From: Anaeromyxobacter oryzae
GTDB lineage: Bacteria; Myxococcota; Myxococcia; Myxococcales; Anaeromyxobacteraceae
Direction: 5' to 3'
Assembly: GCF_023169945.1 (NCBI RefSeq)
Contig: NZ_AP025591.1
Coordinates: 1,324,501 to 1,388,500 of the forward strand
Length of the DNA stretch: 64,000 nucleotides
Below are positions 44,782 to 52,887 of the stretch, one piece after another (positions within the stretch are counted from its first letter, which is position 1; the number at the start of each line of letters is the position of its first letter). The notes under the pieces are model-generated. The model was not told the DNA's origin. It saw only the letters and a list, made by a program, of their open reading frames with translations, and searched no databases. A program made the position numbers and the translations under genes.

Positions 44782-45765
44782 TCAGCGACCGCCGGCGTCG
44801 TAGCGGTACGACTGCGCCTGGTAGAGGCAGATCGTGTTCCGGCCCGAACGCTTCGCCTGGTAGAGCGCCTCGTCCGCGTAGCGGAGGAGCAGCTCCGGCG
44901 AGCCGATGTCCTTCGACGGGTAGAACGCGAGGCCCATCGACGCCGTGACGTGCAGCGCACCGTCGGCCCCGAGGCCCGTCGCCGGGGTTCCGGGCGGCAC
45001 CGGATACCGGCGCCCGCCCAGCTCCTTCCAGATCCGCTCCGCGACGGAGAGCGCGCCCTGGAGGTGCGTCTTCGGGAGGATGACCGCGAACTCCTCGCCG
45101 CCGTAGCGGGCGCAGATGTCCGGATCCCGCGTCGAGGCGCAAAGCTGCTCGGCGGCGCCCCGGAGCACGACGTCGCCGAAGGGGTGACCGAACCGGTCGT
45201 TCACCTGCTTGAAGTGATCGAGGTCGATCATGATGAGCGACACCGGGTCGGAGTAGCGCTGGGCGCGGCGGAACTCCTCCTGGAGCCGCTCGTCGAACGC
45301 GCGCCGGTTCTTGAGGCCGGTGAGCTCGTCCGTGATCGCCTGCTCGGCGAGCTTGCGCTGCGTCTCCCGGAGCTGATCCTGCAGGCTCTTGATGCGCAGC
45401 ATCGCCGCGCAGCGCGCCAGGATCTCCGCCTCGGCGAACGGCTTCGCCAGGAAGTCGTCCGCGCCAATCCGGAGGCCGGTCACCTTCGAGTCGAGATCGG
45501 CCTTCACCGACAGGATGATGACCGGGATGAACCGGTCCTCGGGGCGCGCCTTCACGATCCGGAGGACCTCGAGGCCGTCCATGTCCGGGAGGACCATGTC
45601 GAGCAGGACGAGATCCGGCGGCTCGCCCCGGACCTTCCGGATCGCCTCCTTGCCGTCGGCGGCGGTGGCCACGAGGTAGCCCTCGCGGTCGAGGACCTTC
45701 ACGAGCCACTCGAGCTGCGTTCGGGAATCGTCGACGACGAGGATCCGGGCGCGGTGTCCGGGCAC
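44782..45765 (-). CDS. Response regulator with GGDEF diguanylate cyclase domain
   Basis: A 327-residue PleD-like protein. The receiver (ILVVDDSRTQLEWL, LVLLDMVLPDMDGLEVL with the phospho-Asp near 54, FLAKPFAEAEIL) is followed by a helical linker and a GGDEF domain: ITDELTGLKNRRAFDERL, IDLDHFKQVNDRFGHPFGD, and the active site ARYGGEEFAVIL. The product-inhibition motif RxxD (RDPD) stands five residues before GGEEF, so feedback control by c-di-GMP is expected. GTG 45765 lies 6 nt after a -10-like TACAGT. No EAL domain is present. Confidence 0.92.
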   Translation of the reverse strand: MPGHRARILVVDDSRTQLEWLVKVLDREGYLVATAADGKEAIRKVRGEPPDLVLLDMVLPDMDGLEVLRIVKARPEDRFIPVIILSVKADLDSKVTGLRIGADDFLAKPFAEAEILARCAAMLRIKSLQDQLRETQRKLAEQAITDELTGLKNRRAFDERLQEEFRRAQRYSDPVSLIMIDLDHFKQVNDRFGHPFGDVVLRGAAEQLCASTRDPDICARYGGEEFAVILPKTHLQGALSVAERIWKELGGRRYPVPPGTPATGLGADGALHVTASMGLAFYPSKDIGSPELLLRYADEALYQAKRSGRNTICLYQAQSYRYDAGGR

Positions 45766-45885
45766 GGCGCGACTGTACCCGACGAGGACGCCGCTTGCCC
45801 AACCCCTCCCCGTCGACGCGGTGCGCGCCCGCCACACACATCCGGAGCGTTTCGCGGCGGCGGACGGCGCGGCTAGGTTCGCCCC

Positions 45886-46656
45886 GTGGAGGGGCGCGCC
45901 CGATGGGAGGAGCAGGCGGCGATCCTGGTCGACGTGCTCGCGCGCGCCGCCGCGGCCGCGCCGCGCGGGGTCGTGGTGTTCGACCTCGACTCGACGCTCC
46001 TCGACAATCGGCCGCGCCAGGCCCGGATCCTCCAGGACTACGGCCGCGCCGCCGGCGTGCCCGCCCTCCTCGCCGCCCGCCCCGAGCACTGGGAGGGCTG
46101 GAGCCTCGACCGCGCCCTCGCGAACGCGGGCCTCTCGCCGGCGGAGGTCGCCGCCCACCGCGGCCCGGCCCGGCTCTTCTGGCTCGCGCGGTTCTTCACG
46201 AGCGCCTACTGCCGCCTCGACGTGCCCCTCCCCGGCGCGCCCGAGTACGCCCGCGCCGTCGCCGCGCGCGGCGCGCCGATCGCGTACGTGACGGGGCGGC
46301 CGGCCCCGATGGAGCCGGGGACGACCGAGGTGCTCCGGCGCTTCGGCTTCCCGCCGCCGGACGGGGCGCGCGTCCACCTCCTCATGAAGCCGGACGACGC
46401 GATGACCGACGACGCCTGGAAGGCGCTCGCGCGCGAGGCGGTCGACGCGCTCGGGCCGGTGGTCGCGGCGTTCGACAACGAGCCGGCGCACGTGAACGCG
46501 TACGCGCGGGCCTGGCCCGGCGCGCGGTGCGTGCACCTCGACACCGATCACTCGGCGCGCGAGGTCGCCGTGCTCGAGGCGGTGCCGTCGATCCGGGACT
46601 TCCGGCTGGAGCCCGCGGACGTGCGGGCGGGCGGAGCGCGGGCGCCGGGGCCGTGA
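45886..46656 (+). CDS. HAD-superfamily phosphatase-like protein
   Basis: A 256-residue protein. HAD motif I is VVVFDLDSTLLDN near 30-42, motif II is AYVTGRPAPM with Thr, and motif IV is AAFDNEPAHVNAY with a late Asp. MKPDDAMTDDAWK supplies a plausible motif III lysine. The layout resembles acid-phosphatase-like HAD proteins acting on small phosphoesters. GTG 45886 follows TAGGTT by 6 nt. Substrate unknown. It is divergent from the GGDEF gene. Confidence 0.82.
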   Translation: MEGRARWEEQAAILVDVLARAAAAAPRGVVVFDLDSTLLDNRPRQARILQDYGRAAGVPALLAARPEHWEGWSLDRALANAGLSPAEVAAHRGPARLFWLARFFTSAYCRLDVPLPGAPEYARAVAARGAPIAYVTGRPAPMEPGTTEVLRRFGFPPPDGARVHLLMKPDDAMTDDAWKALAREAVDALGPVVAAFDNEPAHVNAYARAWPGARCVHLDTDHSAREVAVLEAVPSIRDFRLEPADVRAGGARAPGP

Positions 46657-46683
46657 GGCGCGCTCTCGCGTTCAGCAACTACT

Positions 46684-47772
46684 TCAGCCGGTCTCGGCCG
46701 GGAGCGAGGCCTTGCCCGGAGCGTACCGATCCATCCAGTCGTCTCCGAAGACCCTCCGCGCCGAGATGATGTTGTGCCGCCTGCAGGCGATCCGGACGTT
46801 GTCGACGGTCGACGCGCCGCCGAGCGCGACCGGCTCGATGTGATCGAACTCCAGCTGGTGCGTGGAGCCGCAGATCTCGCCGGAGGGGAGCCGAAACTGG
46901 CAGCGGCCGCCGTCCCGTTCCATCACCGCCCGCTTCACGTGCGCCGGGATGTGGTCGGACTTCGCCGGCCTCGGAGTCTTCCGCGGCTTCGCGACGAGGC
47001 CCTTCCGCTTCGCGGCCTTCTCGAGGAGGAGGTCGAGGCCGGCCTCGAGGAGCTCCTCCTCCGTCGCCCCCGGACGCGCGTGGGAGAGCGCATCCTTCGC
47101 CGCCTGGAGCTTGCGGAGGAAGCGATCGGAGACGGTGAGGTGGAACCGGCGCAGGTCCGCGGTGAGGGGGACGACCTCGGCGGGCCGCGGGGCGGCGGCG
47201 GGCGCGGCGGGACGCCTGCCTTCACGCATAGTGAGTTCGCCTGACGAACCGGGCGTGCAGTTCTCCTCCGCCGGCCCGGCGGCCCCGACCTCGAGCGGAA
47301 GGGTCGGGAGCGCGGAGGCGGGGCCGGCGGCGACCTTGGAGGGCGCGGTCCGCATCGGAGAGACGATGGTCCGGGTCGGCGGAGCGGGATGCGGCTGGAG
47401 CTCCGCGACGACCTCCATCGCCTCTCGCCGGGAGAGCCCGAAGAACCGGGGCAGCACGGTCTCCCAGTTCTGGGCGGTGACCACCCTCGCGGCCTCGACG
47501 ATGGAGGTCAGGCAGAGCCGACCCTCGCCGAGCGCCTCGCCCACCGCGGGCACCTCTTCAATTAGCTCCGCCGCGACCTTGCGGTACTGGGCCGCCGCCT
47601 TGGAGAGCCGCAGCTCGCGGTGGAGGTACGCGAAGAGCGAGGCGTGCCCGAGCGTCATCCACGCCCGGCGCCGATCGAAGTCGGCGAGCGCCACGAGGAA
47701 CGCGCCGAGGGCGGAATGCTCGCGGCGGAGGAGGGAGGCGAGGTTCGCGGAGAGGGCGCGTGCGGTGTTCAT
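46684..47772 (-). CDS. HNH endonuclease-domain protein
   Basis: A 362-residue protein. The N-terminal helical region (AWMTLGHASLFAYLHRELRLSKAAAQYRKVAAELIEEVPAV) recalls DUF222-type HNH proteins. The C-terminal HNH nuclease is clear: IPAHVKRAVMERDGGRCQFRLPSGEICGSTHQLEFDHIEPVALGGASTVDNVRIACRRHN, with the metal-site cysteines, DH and late H-N. About residue 175-184 the protein encodes GSSGELTMREG from a 31-bp DNA repeat (47221-47251). ATG 47772 is taken because homology starts there. Such genes are often multicopy in myxobacteria; a role in DNA mobility or defence is inference. Confidence 0.87.
   Translation of the reverse strand: MNTARALSANLASLLRREHSALGAFLVALADFDRRRAWMTLGHASLFAYLHRELRLSKAAAQYRKVAAELIEEVPAVGEALGEGRLCLTSIVEAARVVTAQNWETVLPRFFGLSRREAMEVVAELQPHPAPPTRTIVSPMRTAPSKVAAGPASALPTLPLEVGAAGPAEENCTPGSSGELTMREGRRPAAPAAAPRPAEVVPLTADLRRFHLTVSDRFLRKLQAAKDALSHARPGATEEELLEAGLDLLLEKAAKRKGLVAKPRKTPRPAKSDHIPAHVKRAVMERDGGRCQFRLPSGEICGSTHQLEFDHIEPVALGGASTVDNVRIACRRHNIISARRVFGDDWMDRYAPGKASLPAETG
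47221..47251 (+). repeat. 31-bp double-palindrome repeat, copy A (inside the HNH gene)
   Basis: TTCACGCATAGTGAG followed by TTCGCCTGACGAACCG. It differs from copy B at 48034 in four positions. It lies in frame within the HNH coding sequence. Confidence 0.85.
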
Positions 47773-48033
47773 GACGCCACTCTCGCACGCGTTTTCGAGG
47801 CCTCCTGAAACGCACGGGAACGGTCGCTGAGGCGCGAACGCGGAGGGGCGCCGCGCGGACCCCTCGGCAACTTCAAGCGCTGCTCGCCGCCGAGCCGACG
47901 CTCCCCAGCGCCGTTCTCGCGTGAGCCCGAGCGCGAGCGCCGCTTTTCGCCGCCCCCGCGTCAAGCGTGCCATGGCGTTCCACTTGGGTGCGGCCGAGAT
48001 TCATCCGCGCTGTGCCGGCGGCCTTGCAGATGA

Positions 48034-48064
48034 TTCACTTATAGTGAGTTCGCCTGGCGAACTG
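48034..48064 (+). repeat. 31-bp double-palindrome repeat, copy B
   Basis: TTCACTTATAGTGAG then TTCGCCTGGCGAACTG. It contains TCACT-TAT-AGTGA (48035-48047) and the perfect 17-bp palindrome AGTTCGCC-T-GGCGAACT (48047-48063). It is 813 bp from copy A in the same orientation. Confidence 0.88.
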
Positions 48065-48304
48065 CTGCCCGCCCGCCCACGGCTCGGCGACGCACGAGCC
48101 CTCGTCGCATCGTTCGAACATCGAAGCCCGGTCCCACGGAACGTCCCCCCGCGCGCCCCGCGGGCCCTCTCGACGGATCTAGCGCCACGACACAGGCTTC
48201 TTCGGAGCCGATCCCCACCGCGACGCCCCGTCCACGCGGCCCCGCCCCGGCCGTCCCCCTCTTCTCGAGCCCTTCCCCGCTCACCCATCGGTCACGCATC
48301 ATCT

Positions 48305-48425
48305 CGACGAAGACGCTTGCCGAGACCCCGCGGGCCACGACGAAGACGCTTGCCGAGACCCCGCGGGCCACGACGAAGACGCTTGCCGACGCCCCGCGGG
48401 CCACGACGACGACGCCCGCCGACTC
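48305..48425. repeat. 33-bp tandem repeat, about 3.7 copies
   Basis: Units begin with CGACGAAGACGCTTGCC at 48305, 48338 and 48371, and a diverged CGACGACGACGCCCGCC at 48404. The period is exactly 33. Read on the minus strand it would encode an 11-residue repeat (ARGVSASVFVV), but the frame has no other support as a gene. Confidence 0.85.
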
Positions 48426-48467
48426 GCCTCGGCCGACACGCCCCTCCCCCCATCCCCCCCGCGCCGC

Positions 48468-48881
48468 TCACCGCCGCCGCGCGACCCCGCCGCTCTCCGG
48501 GTCCACCCGCCACTCCAGCCCGGCGTCGTCGAGCACGTCCACCACGAGGTCGACCCCGTCCGCAATCGCGGCGAGGAGGCGCCCGGCGCGCGCCTCCCTC
48601 CCGTCCGCCCCGACCACGACCGCATGCAGCGCGATCTCCAGGCGCCCGTCGCGGAGCGCGAGCGTCCCGGCGAGCGTGGCGAGCGCGAGCGGTCCCTCGA
48701 GCCGCTCCACCGCGCCGCCGGCCGCCGCCAGGTCGGCCGCGGCCAGGGTGCCGCTCCCGCGCACGAGCGCGGCGTCGAGCTTCTCCCACCGCGCGAGCTC
48801 CCCGAGGGCCCAGAGAAGGTCCTCGCCGCGCTCCACCCGCGCGAGCAGCGCGCGCTCGATCCGCGCCTGGCGGTAGTTCAC
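48468..48881 (-). CDS. PPC/DUF296-like domain protein
   Basis: A 137-residue single-domain protein: RIERALLARVERGEDLLWALGELARWEKLDAALVRGSGTLAAADL, then LATLAGTLALRDGRLEIALHAVVVGADGREARAGRLLAAIADGVDLVVDVL. The GEDLL..L..L......AAxVxGxGxL and strand-rich second half fit the PPC (plants and prokaryotes conserved, DUF296) trimeric fold. It overlaps the stop of the ATP-grasp gene by 4 bp, so the two products are made together. The metal-binding His set of some PPC proteins is not clear here. Function unknown. Confidence 0.7.
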   Translation of the reverse strand: MNYRQARIERALLARVERGEDLLWALGELARWEKLDAALVRGSGTLAAADLAAAGGAVERLEGPLALATLAGTLALRDGRLEIALHAVVVGADGREARAGRLLAAIADGVDLVVDVLDDAGLEWRVDPESGGVARRR

Positions 48882-50218
48882 CGGAGCGCCTCGTGGATGT
48901 CCTCGGGGATCACCGGCGCGAGCCCGCCACCGCCGAGGATGTTGACGATGGGTGACGCCGCGGCGCGGACGACCGAGCCGGACGGCCGCGACGGCCCGAG
49001 GCCGCAGTAGGTGGAGAGGTCACGATGGAGGACCGCGCGCGTCGTGCCCTCCGGCGTCACGCGGGTGGCCGGGCGGCGCGACGCGAAGATCCGCTCCTGC
49101 GCCACGAACCCGCCGCCGCGCCGGTCCGCGAGCGCCTCCTCGACGACGCGCGCCCAGGCGTCCGGCGCGAGCTCCGCGCCGAGGTGGACGCTCTTCCCGC
49201 CGTAGTCCCAGCTCCGCTTCAGGACCCAGCGCTCCCGCTCCGCGACGACGCGCGCCGCCATCGCTGGCTCGAGGCGGCGCGTGACCGGGAGGCGCCCCGC
49301 GGCGGCCCGCTCCGCCTCGTCGAGGCCGGCGCGCGCCGCGAGGGCCGCGTCCTCGGCGCACTCGGAGAGCCGCGCGAAGAGCGCCTTCGCCTCGAGGAGC
49401 CCGTTCACGGGGTTCGCGACGACGTACCTCCCGGGCGCGCGGAGCGCGCGGGCGAACGGCGCCGCGGGATCCACCCGGCTCGCCCACACGTGGCGGTAGA
49501 GGACGTCCCAGTCCTCCGGCACGCAGTCCTGCGGGACGAGGTTCTCCGCCCGGTGGCCCATCTGCCGGAGGTGCGCCGCGAGCCGGCGGAGCTCGCCGAT
49601 CTGGGCGTCGCCGGGCCGCGCGACGACCGCGATGGACGGGCGGGCGCGGGTGCCGCCGCGCGCGCGATAGGTCCCGACGAGCGCCTCCCGCAGCCGCTCC
49701 ATGTGGCTCCCGCACGCGGCGACGAGCGCGTTCTCCTCGCGCGGCGTCTTCCCCCGCGCCCGCGCCGCGGCGCGGATCCAGGAGAACGCGGCGAGGTCTG
49801 CGTAGCCCGACATCGCGGGGATGGTGGCGTTCAGCTCGAGGGCGCGGGGCGGGCCACCGCCCTCCGGCACGAGGAAGTCGACGCGGGCCATCGTCACCGG
49901 GAGCGGCGCCTCGTCGAAGAGCCGCGCCATCGCCTCCGCCTCGAGGCCGGAGAAGGGCTCCTCGAGCGCGGCGCGGTCGCGGGCGTCGCCCGAGACGAGC
50001 AGGGCGCGGGCGAGCTTCACCGCGCCCGACAGGATCCGCTCCGCCTCCGCGGCGGCGTCCGCGAGCGCCTCGCGCGACAGGATCTCCGGCTCCGCGACGA
50101 GGGGGATCGGCACCACGGTCCCGTCCGGCCGCCGGACCGTGAGACCCTCGGCCCACGCCCGCTCCGCCGCCGCGCGGCCCACCGCCTCGAGCGCCTCTCC
50201 CTCGAACAGATCCGTCAT
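48878..50218 (-). CDS. ATP-grasp ligase-like protein (circularly permuted type)
   Basis: A 446-residue protein. MARVDFLVPEGGGPPRALELNATIPAMSGYADLAAF near 110-145 resembles the acidic, Asn-containing metal site at the start of circularly permuted ATP-grasp/glutathionylspermidine-synthase-like enzymes. The nucleotide-binding half follows (YVVANPVNGLLEAKALFARLSE, RWVLKRSWDYGGKSVHLG with the conserved Lys and Gly, GFVAQERIF). A family ATP-dependent carboxylate-amine ligation is expected, but the substrates are unknown. ATG 50218 is followed by the PPC-like gene with a 4-bp overlap. It is divergent from the cobalamin adenosyltransferase gene. Confidence 0.75.
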   Translation of the reverse strand: MTDLFEGEALEAVGRAAAERAWAEGLTVRRPDGTVVPIPLVAEPEILSREALADAAAEAERILSGAVKLARALLVSGDARDRAALEEPFSGLEAEAMARLFDEAPLPVTMARVDFLVPEGGGPPRALELNATIPAMSGYADLAAFSWIRAAARARGKTPREENALVAACGSHMERLREALVGTYRARGGTRARPSIAVVARPGDAQIGELRRLAAHLRQMGHRAENLVPQDCVPEDWDVLYRHVWASRVDPAAPFARALRAPGRYVVANPVNGLLEAKALFARLSECAEDAALAARAGLDEAERAAAGRLPVTRRLEPAMAARVVAERERWVLKRSWDYGGKSVHLGAELAPDAWARVVEEALADRRGGGFVAQERIFASRRPATRVTPEGTTRAVLHRDLSTYCGLGPSRPSGSVVRAAASPIVNILGGGGLAPVIPEDIHEALR

Positions 50219-50261
50219 CCGGCTCCCGGCGCGGGGGGCCCGCGCGCTGCTCGCGCGGGCG

Positions 50262-50290
50262 TTGCCGGCCCCCGCTCCCTCTGATAGGCA
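50262..50290 (+). promoter_or_regulatory. Promoter of the cobalamin adenosyltransferase gene
   Basis: -35 TTGCCG (50262-50267), 17-nt spacer, -10 TAGGCA (50285-50290). Seven nt separate it from GTG 50298. Confidence 0.45.
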
Positions 50291-50297
50291 CGGCCGG

Positions 50298-50855
50298 GTG
50301 AAGATCTACACGAAGACGGGCGACGCGGGCGAAACGGGCCTGTTCGGGGGGCCGCGCGTGAGGAAGAGCGATCACCGCGTCGACGCCTACGGCGAGGTCG
50401 ACGAGCTGAACGCCGCCCTCGGCGTCGTGCGGGCGCAGGTGGAGGATCCCGAGCTGGAGCGGCACCTCGCCCGGATCCAGGACGAGCTGTTCTGCGTCGG
50501 CGCCGAGCTCGCGACGCCGCACGGCGCCAAGGCGCGCTCCGCGATCCCGCCCGTCGAGCCGCGGTGGATCGAGCGGCTCGAGTCCGCCATCGACGCGTGG
50601 GAGACGGAGCTGCCGGCCCTGCGGGAGTTCGTGCTGCCGGGCGGCACGCGCACCGCCGCCGCGCTCCACCTCGCGCGGTGCGTCTGCCGGCGCGCGGAGC
50701 GGCGCGTCGTGGCGCTCGCCGCCGAGGTCGAGGTGGCGCCCGTCACGCTCGCGTACCTGAACCGGCTCTCGGACCTCCTCTTCGTCGCGGCGCGGATCGC
50801 GAACTTCCGGGCGGGCCGGGCGGAGACCGCCTGGGATCCGCGGCGGGAGCGGTGA
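50298..50855 (+). CDS. pduO: PduO-type ATP:cob(I)alamin adenosyltransferase
   Basis: A 185-residue enzyme that transfers adenosyl from ATP to cob(I)alamin to make coenzyme B12. Signature motifs in order are IYTKTGDAGETGLFGGPRV (ATP site, residues 2-20), RVDAYGEVDELNAALGVVR, FVLPGGTRTAAALHLARCVCRRAERRV and YLNRLSDLLFVAARIAN. Start GTG 50298. It is not in the btu operon but completes the route from B12 uptake to the cofactor. It overlaps the SDR gene by 4 bp. Confidence 0.93.
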   Translation: MKIYTKTGDAGETGLFGGPRVRKSDHRVDAYGEVDELNAALGVVRAQVEDPELERHLARIQDELFCVGAELATPHGAKARSAIPPVEPRWIERLESAIDAWETELPALREFVLPGGTRTAAALHLARCVCRRAERRVVALAAEVEVAPVTLAYLNRLSDLLFVAARIANFRAGRAETAWDPRRER

Positions 50856-51568
50856 CGGTGGCCCGCGCGCCGATCCGGGTGGCGCTCGTGACCGGCGCCG
50901 GCGTCCGCGTCGGCGAGGCGATCGCGCGCGACCTCGCGCGCCACGGCTGGACCGTGGCGGCGCACCACCGCTCGCACCGGCCCCGCGGGTTCGCCGCCGC
51001 GCTCCAGGCGGACCTCGCGTCCGCGGACGGCCCGGCGCGCCTCGCCGCCGACTTCCGCGCGCGGTTCCGCCGGCTGGATCTCCTCGTGAACAGCGCCGCC
51101 GGCTTCGAGCCCGTGCCGCTCGCGGACACGGACGCCGCCGTCTTCGACGAGCAGATGGACCTGAACGCCCGCGGGCCGCTGCTCCTCGTCCGCGCGCTCG
51201 CCCCCCTCCTTGCGCGGTCCCGCGGCTCCGTCGTGAACGTCGCCGACGTGGGGGGTGGCCTCGTGCCGTGGAAGGGCTACGCCGCCTACTCGGCGTCCAA
51301 GGCGGCGCTCGTCCGGCTGACCGAGTGCCTCGCGCTCGAGCTCGCGCCGCAGGTCCGGGTGAACGCGGTCGCGCCCGGGACCGTGCTGTGGCCGGAGTCG
51401 TATCCCGCCGGCCGCCGGCGCGAACTCGCCCGGCGCATCCCGCTCGGCCGGGCGGGGACGCCGCAGGACGTGGCGGACGCGGTCCGGTACCTCGCGGAGG
51501 CCCCATTCGTGACCGGCGCGATCCTGCCGGTCGATGGCGGCCGGCACCTCGCCGGCCGGGTCGGGTGA
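50852..51568 (+). CDS. Short-chain dehydrogenase/reductase, pteridine-reductase-like
   Basis: A 238-residue Rossmann oxidoreductase. The nucleotide motif is VTGAGVRVGEAIARDL (an Arg in the TGxxxRxG region as in pteridine reductases and FolM), with NSAAGFEP, DLNARGPLLL, Ser in VVNVADVGGG, catalytic YSASKAA, and VNAVAPGTVLWPE. The GTG 50852 start overlaps the pduO stop; GTG 50858 is an alternative. NADPH use and a dihydropterin-like substrate are plausible, not shown. Confidence 0.85.
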   Translation: MTVARAPIRVALVTGAGVRVGEAIARDLARHGWTVAAHHRSHRPRGFAAALQADLASADGPARLAADFRARFRRLDLLVNSAAGFEPVPLADTDAAVFDEQMDLNARGPLLLVRALAPLLARSRGSVVNVADVGGGLVPWKGYAAYSASKAALVRLTECLALELAPQVRVNAVAPGTVLWPESYPAGRRRELARRIPLGRAGTPQDVADAVRYLAEAPFVTGAILPVDGGRHLAGRVG

Positions 51569-51586
51569 GCTGCAGGCCAGGTCGCG

Positions 51587-51615
51587 TTGAACGGCCGCAG
51601 CCCGGCTGTTAGACT
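51587..51615 (+). promoter_or_regulatory. Promoter of the A-type Fe-S assembly gene
   Basis: -35 TTGAAC (51587-51592), 17-nt spacer, -10 TAGACT (51610-51615). It gives a leader of about 52 nt before ATG 51674. Confidence 0.65.
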
Positions 51616-51673
51616 CCTTGCGCCACATCAAATCGGGTGCGATCTCGCGCGCCCGCACGGAGATTTCGAACAA

Positions 51674-52060
51674 ATGGATGCGACGACCACGGTTGCCCCC
51701 TCGACCGCCGCCCCTGTGGACCTCGGGATGTCGAACCCCGTCTCCCTCACCGCCAAGGCGATCGAGATGGTGAAGGACGCCATCGAACGCGAGGGCCTCC
51801 AGGGCTACGGCATTCGCGTCGGCGTCATGGGCGGCGGCTGCGCCGGGTTCCAGTACTCGATGGACTTCGAGAAGGACCCGAAGGACGGGGACCTCTCGAT
51901 GGAGCAGGACGGCCTCAAGCTCTTCGTCGACCCGATGAGCTCGATGTACCTGCAGGGCGTGACCATCGACTACGTGGTCGGCCTCCAGGGCGCCGGGTTC
52001 AAGTTCAACAACCCGAACGCGCGGACCACCTGCGGGTGCGGGTCGTCGTTCTCGTACTAG
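51674..52060 (+). CDS. A-type iron-sulfur cluster carrier (HesB/IscA/ErpA family)
   Basis: A 128-residue Fe-S cluster carrier protein. Three conserved cysteines are present: GGGCAGFQYSM near 56, then TTCGCGSSFSY at the C-terminus (two cysteines). SLTAKAIEMVKDAIEREG and LFVDPMSSMYLQGVTIDYV are typical of the family. A 20-residue N-terminal extension rich in Thr/Ala precedes the domain. The start ATG 51674 has no strong Shine-Dalgarno sequence. ErpA versus IscA cannot be separated. Confidence 0.93.
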   Translation: MDATTTVAPSTAAPVDLGMSNPVSLTAKAIEMVKDAIEREGLQGYGIRVGVMGGGCAGFQYSMDFEKDPKDGDLSMEQDGLKLFVDPMSSMYLQGVTIDYVVGLQGAGFKFNNPNARTTCGCGSSFSY

Positions 52061-52088
52061 CCACTGCCGCTGGGCGGAGCGGTTGACC

Positions 52089-52125
52089 GGGCCGGAGGGG
52101 GTCACCCTTCGGCCCCTCTTCTTTT
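52089..52125 (+). terminator. Rho-independent terminator
   Basis: A stem of GGGCCG (52089-52094) and CGGCCC (52110-52115), extended inward by AGGG/CCCT around a GGTCA loop. It is followed by CTCTTCTTTT (52116-52125), one of the few clear T-tracts in the window. Confidence 0.88.
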
Positions 52126-52137
52126 CGAGGAGGCGGG

Positions 52138-52794
52138 ATGCTCGTCGTGCGCCACGCGGTGGTCGGCCCGTTCGCGGCGAACGCCTGGCTCGCCGCCTGC
52201 GACCGCACCGGCGAGGCCGTCGTCGTCGACCCCGGCGGCGACGTCGCGCGCGTCCTCGCGCTCGCCGACCCGGGCGGCTACCGGGTCGTCCGGATCTTCT
52301 GCACCCACGGACACATCGACCACGTCGCGGGCGCCGCCGAGACGAGGCGCAAGACCGGCGCGCCGCTCGCGCTGCATGCCGCCGATCTCCCCTGGCTCGA
52401 GGCGCTGCCCCGCCAGGCCGAGATGTTCGGGTTCGATCCGGTCGAGGTGCCGGTCGTCGACGCGTCGCCCGTGGACGGCGAGACCTTCCGCCTCGGCGCG
52501 TGCGAGGCGAAGGTCCTCCACACGCCCGGCCACAGCCTGGGCTCGGCCTGCCTCCTCTTCCCGGAGGAGAAGATCGTCTTCACCGGCGACACGCTCTTCG
52601 CCGGCTCGGTGGGCCGGACGGACCTCCCCGGCGGCGACTTCGACGCGCTGTTCCAGTCGATACAGACGAAGCTGTTCGCGCTCCCGGACGAGGTGCGGTT
52701 CCTGCCCGGCCACGGCCCGGGCGGCACGATCGGCGAGGAGCGGGCGTCGAACCCGTTCGTCGGGCAGAACCCGCGGCGGGGAAGGTTCGTCTAG
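52138..52794 (+). CDS. Metallo-beta-lactamase-fold hydrolase, glyoxalase II-like
   Basis: A 218-residue MBL-fold protein. The metal motif is CTHGHIDHVAGA (HxHxDH, near residues 59-64), then HTPGHSLGS, FTGDTLFAGSVGRTDLPGGD and FLPGHGPGGTIGEER. All usual Zn/Fe ligands are visible. Related enzymes hydrolyse thioesters or oxidise persulfides; the short C-terminus argues against a full glyoxalase II substrate domain. ATG 52138 follows GAGGAGGCGGG. Confidence 0.9.
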   Translation: MLVVRHAVVGPFAANAWLAACDRTGEAVVVDPGGDVARVLALADPGGYRVVRIFCTHGHIDHVAGAAETRRKTGAPLALHAADLPWLEALPRQAEMFGFDPVEVPVVDASPVDGETFRLGACEAKVLHTPGHSLGSACLLFPEEKIVFTGDTLFAGSVGRTDLPGGDFDALFQSIQTKLFALPDEVRFLPGHGPGGTIGEERASNPFVGQNPRRGRFV

Positions 52795-52829
52795 GTCGCG
52801 CGGAGCCGAAGGGCGCGCCGGGAAGAGAA

Positions 52830-52859
52830 CCGCCGCGTCCGTGACACCGGACGCGGCGG
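52830..52859. terminator. Bidirectional hairpin terminator between convergent genes
   Basis: A perfect 12-bp stem CCGCCGCGTCCG / CGGACGCGGCGG with a 6-nt loop lies between two convergent genes. There is no T-tract on either side. Confidence 0.6.
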
Positions 52860-52887
52860 CAGGTGCAACCGGCGGAGCGGCCCTGCG

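Larger units (their letters stand above)
47773..48467. other. Gene-poor interval upstream of the HNH gene
   Basis: About 700 bp without a supportable gene. It contains the HNH gene's upstream region, copy B of the double-palindrome repeat and a 33-bp tandem repeat. Frames that cross it on either strand are low-complexity Arg/Pro/Ala or pure repeat translations. The minus-strand frame over 48001-48288 ends near PGELTISESSA, echoing the HNH protein, because it crosses copy B. Confidence 0.5.

Noticed and set aside
48305..48425. Possible CRISPR array or repeat protein gene
   Set aside because: Direct tandem repeats without spacers; the minus-strand frame is only the repeat plus low-complexity sequence.
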